Source: Archegozetes longisetosus (lineage: Eukaryota; Arthropoda; Arachnida; Sarcoptiformes; Trhypochthoniidae). Taken from it: DNA of 64,000 bases. The stretch is from assembly GCA_018873245.2 (NCBI GenBank), contig JAEMBT020000007.1:7595129-7659128 (forward strand), read 5' to 3'. The notes below the pieces were generated by a model. It had not been told where the DNA came from and did no database searches. It saw nothing but the letters and a program-made list of their open reading frames with translations. The position numbers and the translations under genes were made by a program. Positions 60,097-64,000 of the stretch are shown here, piece after piece; positions within the stretch are counted from its first letter, which is position 1, and each line of letters begins with the position of its first letter.

Positions 60097-63000
60097 GATG
60101 GCAGATAATATTTAAAACTCAAAACTCAATCTCTCAGGCATTAAAAACATCTTAAAAGCTGGCATTATAGCTGTTTTCACTCCGGCGCACAAAATTTGTT
60201 TCCTCTATCAAACTCTTATCCAAAAATGTCACTCTCTAAGAGTTATTAAATAAAATTAATTTTTTTTAAAATATCGAGTCAGTATTCATTTAAAATTGTG
60301 ATTGATTGCGATCACAAATATTCTAACCACTGAATTGCTGATCTGAAGTCTGATTTATTGATTACAATAATTGCCGAAGATTTTTCTTTGTGAAGTCCTC
60401 TGATAGACCATAGTCTTAAATTTGTTTCTTAATTGTCTGCCAGTTGAGAAATATTCCGAAAACCTTCTCTAAATACTAAGAACTTGTATTGTGTGCTTAA
60501 TTGTAATAAGAGTTGATCTTAACTCTATCTTTGAGATGTTCAATGAAATTATTGAATCTTAATTAACAACAATATTGAAAAGTGGGAATTGAATTACTTT
60601 ATGTAATCTCAAATAAATCAAAGTTTCAAAATTGACATTCAGACCAATTGGGACACTTACAAAAAAGATTAATATTAAGTTCTTTACTATATCATTATGT
60701 AATACAACTATTATTTAAAGATAATCGTCGATATATTTCTCAACTTTTTAATTTCTAATTCTATTTTGGGTGTGGTTTTAGTTTAATATTTTACAAAATT
60801 CGTTGAAAGGAAGCGAGATCGAAGGTCGACAAGATTTTAAGATGTATTCGCACATCGAATCCTTGAATTGGTTTATAGACCCTAAACAAAAATCAAGGCT
60901 AGTTTGCAAAATCTAAATTTGGTTTCTTAGATCGTGTAACTTTTTGTTTAAATCGATACTATCTTTAATACTAGTAATTGGTCTAAACTTTTAATGATAG
61001 TCTATTGGGTGTTCAGAATTAAAATCACGATTTAATTGAAGCTTCCAAAAAGATTCAAAGTCGATTCTTAAATGTAACTTTATTGTAAGACTCAATCGTT
61101 ATATAGTCTAGTCTGTAGCCATCAAATTCTACCTATTTTTCTGAATTTATGTTTAATAAAGTCTAGTTTTGGCCAAATAAATGTAAGTAAAGTTGGTGGA
61201 AATGTTCGACCCAAACCTACAAATGAAAGAAAAACGACTCAAGTTTTTCAGCTCCTCAAAAAAAGTTTAGTCTGACCACTAGAAAGCTCTAAGCCTTAGA
61301 TAACACAGTTCTAAATGCTTCGATTTCCAGCTATGATATGACGAACACACAGACAATCTACTGAACATTTAATGACTTATTTTCAATGAAAATTCAATAG
61401 CACCGACGCATTAATTGAGGAAATTACATTTGATAAGCTAACTAGAACTATCCATAGGCAAGTGTACATATAGTGAAAGTCTGTTTTACAAATGACTTGA
61501 GACGTTAGGAAAAAACAATACACTCAAATTATTAGACCGCACCTCATATCAAAATAATTCGATTAAGAATCTAATTGTTCAATAACTATTTACCTGAATT
61601 TTGAGGAAAATTCATACTCAAACAAACGTTTAAAAAGTCAAAATTTGCATTTTTATTAAATAATCCAAGTTATCTGTAAGGCTTTGATAAGTTAATGAAT
61701 TTTCTTATTAGCCCTACAGTTGATAAGAGACTTATTAATGAGTTTGGTCTCTGCATACAAAAGCTTTTGCCCTACTATCACAGAAGACAATCATAGCCTA
61801 ACCTTTGATTTTTGAATGATTTCGATTCTAAGAATACAGAACATAGACTAGTGAAAGATCGAACGAAAAGTTTCAAAATCAGTTTAATAAACATGTAGTG
61901 TCACAGGTGAGTACATTGCGTAGTCAATTTATGATCAAATCAACATAATAGGCCTAGTTTGATTGCAAATCAGATAATTGAGAGCTGCATTTGAGAGCGT
62001 GACATCGTCAAAAGACTTCAGATAGAACTAATGCGACAAGTGTGATGAGTGTGATGAGTGTGATGAGTATAATATGTGACATAACTGGTACGGGTAGACT
62101 GTGGGCAGTAGTTGTTTACTCCTGAATATAAGATCGGTTGCTGCCTAAAGTTTTTGTATGTTTTGTATAATTCACTATTTATGTCCTTGTAATGAACGCC
62201 TAAAGGGAAGGATGTATGAGTGTTTTGATGGTCAAGGATTTGATGCCATTGGCTAACCTTGGATTGATTGAATGTATTTTATATTTGACAGCTTTCTTTC
62301 ATTTAGTAGCAATAAGCGTCTCATTAATGATCATATTAAGTAAAATTAGTGCTCACAATTGAGGAAAAGTGAAAGTTTAATAATGAGACGCCAGACATTT
62401 CTTATAAATAATTAAACAATTACTGAACAAAAACTGATTCCTAACTTGACGCTTTGTTCAGTGCCTTTACTTTTAGCATTAGATTAACTAAATTCCGATT
62501 CAATCGATGATTGCCACAATTGAATTAATAGTACGATAATGATTAGTTTGAGTTTCCTAACTTCAATTTATAACTTCAAATAGAATAGAAATTAAACTTA
62601 TACGAAAAGAAAAGCAAAACTTGATTTTTTCATAACATCGTAACATTGAAGTGGATTTGAGAATGCTTTGGAAGTACTTGTAAGCATCAAACATTGTTTT
62701 CGAAAATACCACTTATTGTATGAACGTAAACACTATGCTCGAAACAATTGTCTAAACAAAATTCGTAGATACTATATATCCTTATGTGTAAAGCATTAAA
62801 TCTTCAAAAACCTTAACTACCAGTCAATTGAATCAATAGATAAGCTTTAATAAAATACAAATTAATGTGAATTTAAATATCGTCTCTTCATTTCAACTGA
62901 TAAGTAATTACTGATTTTTGAGTTACTGACCAAAATGATAACCATTATGACTATCGGTATTTTAAAGGCTGCGGTAAAGTCTTTCAATGTTATCTTTAAA

Positions 63001-63279
63001 TGCTATACATTTGATTTTGTTCAGACAGTTGTTTCAGGCATAGCACAGAACTTCTCGTAAGAGTATGAGTTTGCACTCAACAGTTAGTTTTGATAATACC
63101 GAACGTTTTTGTTAATCTTTAAAAATAACATTTTGAACCTTCAAAAACGAATTCTCAATCCAAACAACTTATAAGTGATATTTCAAACCATTAAAAACAA
63201 GTCAGTCATTTTCCACCAAATCGAAAGCATTTTTTGTTTTGACAGTATTGTCAATCAATTCTTTTATAATAACAATCTT
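60097..63279. other. Gene-free stretch
   Basis: About 3.2 kb of AT-rich sequence after the secreted-protein cluster. A GTGTGATGA-type short tandem repeat is at 62037-62070. No exon or mobile element could be supported. Confidence 0.5.
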
Positions 63280-63287
63280 TATATAAA
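63280..63287 (+). promoter_or_regulatory. Possible TATA box
   Basis: TATATAAA 32-39 bp upstream of the ATG at 63319; this would leave a very short 5' leader. Confidence 0.35.
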
Positions 63288-63318
63288 GACACTTAACTGT
63301 TATTACATTTAATTGAAT

Positions 63319-63420
63319 ATGGATCAAAATGGTCTTATCTGGTCATTTGGCTCGAATACTATTGAGACAAAAGCATGCTTTCGATTGAACAGAAAACAAC
63401 TGACTTTCACTGTGCATCAC
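63319..63420 (+). CDS. Possible first exon of an unknown gene
   Basis: An ATG at 63319 opens 34 codons (MDQNGLIWSFGSNTIETKAC, then FRLNRKQLTFTVHH) ending exactly at a strong donor CAC|GTAAGT at 63421. A TATA-like box precedes it. No family is recognised, there is no signal peptide, and no downstream exon is clear before the window ends. It may be chance. Confidence 0.3.
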
Positions 63421-64000
63421 GTAAGTTGCTTGGATTACGAATTAGTTTTTCAACATTGAAAGTTTCATATTTAAAGATTAACGTAAGTTTAAGTGCTATC
63501 AGGATTGACTATTGAGTGCAAACTACACACTCGTGAAAAGCATTGTACAGTTATAAATACAGATTGTTTTCAATTTTGTTGACTGACAATTAGCGTGTGA
63601 TTTATTAATAAAAATCTCTTCCGTCTCAGATCCAATCGTTGCAAATATTAATTAAGTCATAAAATTACAAATAAACATATGAGCCAATCGACAATTGCTT
63701 AATTTTTGAGCTAAAATTTTTGATTAATCTTTTAGTAGAAGCAATAAAGTAATCTTTATATGGTATGTGACATTAACTTCTAATCTAACTTAACTTTCAA
63801 ACTAAGGTAAAATAGTGAAAACTTTTAGATTAGAATATTTTAGTCAGACGTGAACTAAATTGCACACCGATTTGAAATTTGATATTTTAAAACAAACTGT
63901 TAACAATCAAATTTAATATTGTAGATCAGTATTTGCAAATGGCAATTAAATACTTTACAACATATTTTGAAAACCTTGCCCATTATTTTGTGAACAAAAT
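63421..64000. other. No gene recognised
   Basis: AT-rich sequence to the right edge; if the exon at 63319 is real this is its first intron. Confidence 0.4.

Overview
The window is eukaryotic nuclear DNA: AT-rich, with spliced genes whose introns have GT..AG ends and are often only 55-100 bp, TATA boxes ahead of small secreted-protein genes, and many degraded DNA transposons. A divergent ionotropic receptor, Gly/Tyr/His-rich cuticle-type secreted proteins, an animal-type thaumatin-like gene and a DENND4/Crag orthologue point to an arthropod. Compact introns plus thaumatin-like and short glycine-rich genes make an acariform mite my best guess, but that is inference; nothing here fixes the species.

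Region 1 (1-2354): the 5' part of a minus-strand thaumatin-like gene that runs off the left edge. Its 1.8-kb intron carries two non-autonomous inverted-repeat elements.

Region 2 (about 3.5-23.5 kb): a transposon graveyard around one receptor gene. It holds a Tc1-like element with doubled terminal repeats nested in a mariner remnant, a long-arm foldback element, two further Tc1-like transposase relics, a 692-bp element with a perfect 8-bp target duplication, a DUF7869-type transposase gene with a candidate -1 frameshift site, hAT fragments, a second foldback with ~390-bp arms, a deleted mariner, and two partial intron-less copies of a TCAIM-like gene about 10 kb apart. The ionotropic receptor gene (19.1-20.9 kb) has consistent splicing and one in-frame TAA.

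Region 3 (28.2-39.3 kb): two conserved housekeeping genes on the plus strand. The first is a DENND4/Crag-type Rab guanine nucleotide exchange factor (7 coding exons, about 1948 residues). The second is a PRPF4B/PRP4 spliceosomal kinase, with an RS/K-rich N-terminal half and a frame disturbance in a GA-rich stretch.

Region 4 (42.3-60.1 kb): a cluster of ten small secreted-protein genes on both strands, most rich in Gly, Tyr, His or Ser. Seven of the ten have a tiny first coding exon (1-7 codons) ending in a phase-0 intron inside the signal peptide, an architecture known from arthropod cuticular protein genes. Probably they contribute to cuticle or another extracellular matrix. Several short inverted-repeat families recur in their introns and spacers.

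Region 5 (60.1-64 kb): mostly empty of recognisable genes, with one possible first exon of a plus-strand gene at 63.3 kb. I recognised no rRNA, tRNA or CRISPR array.
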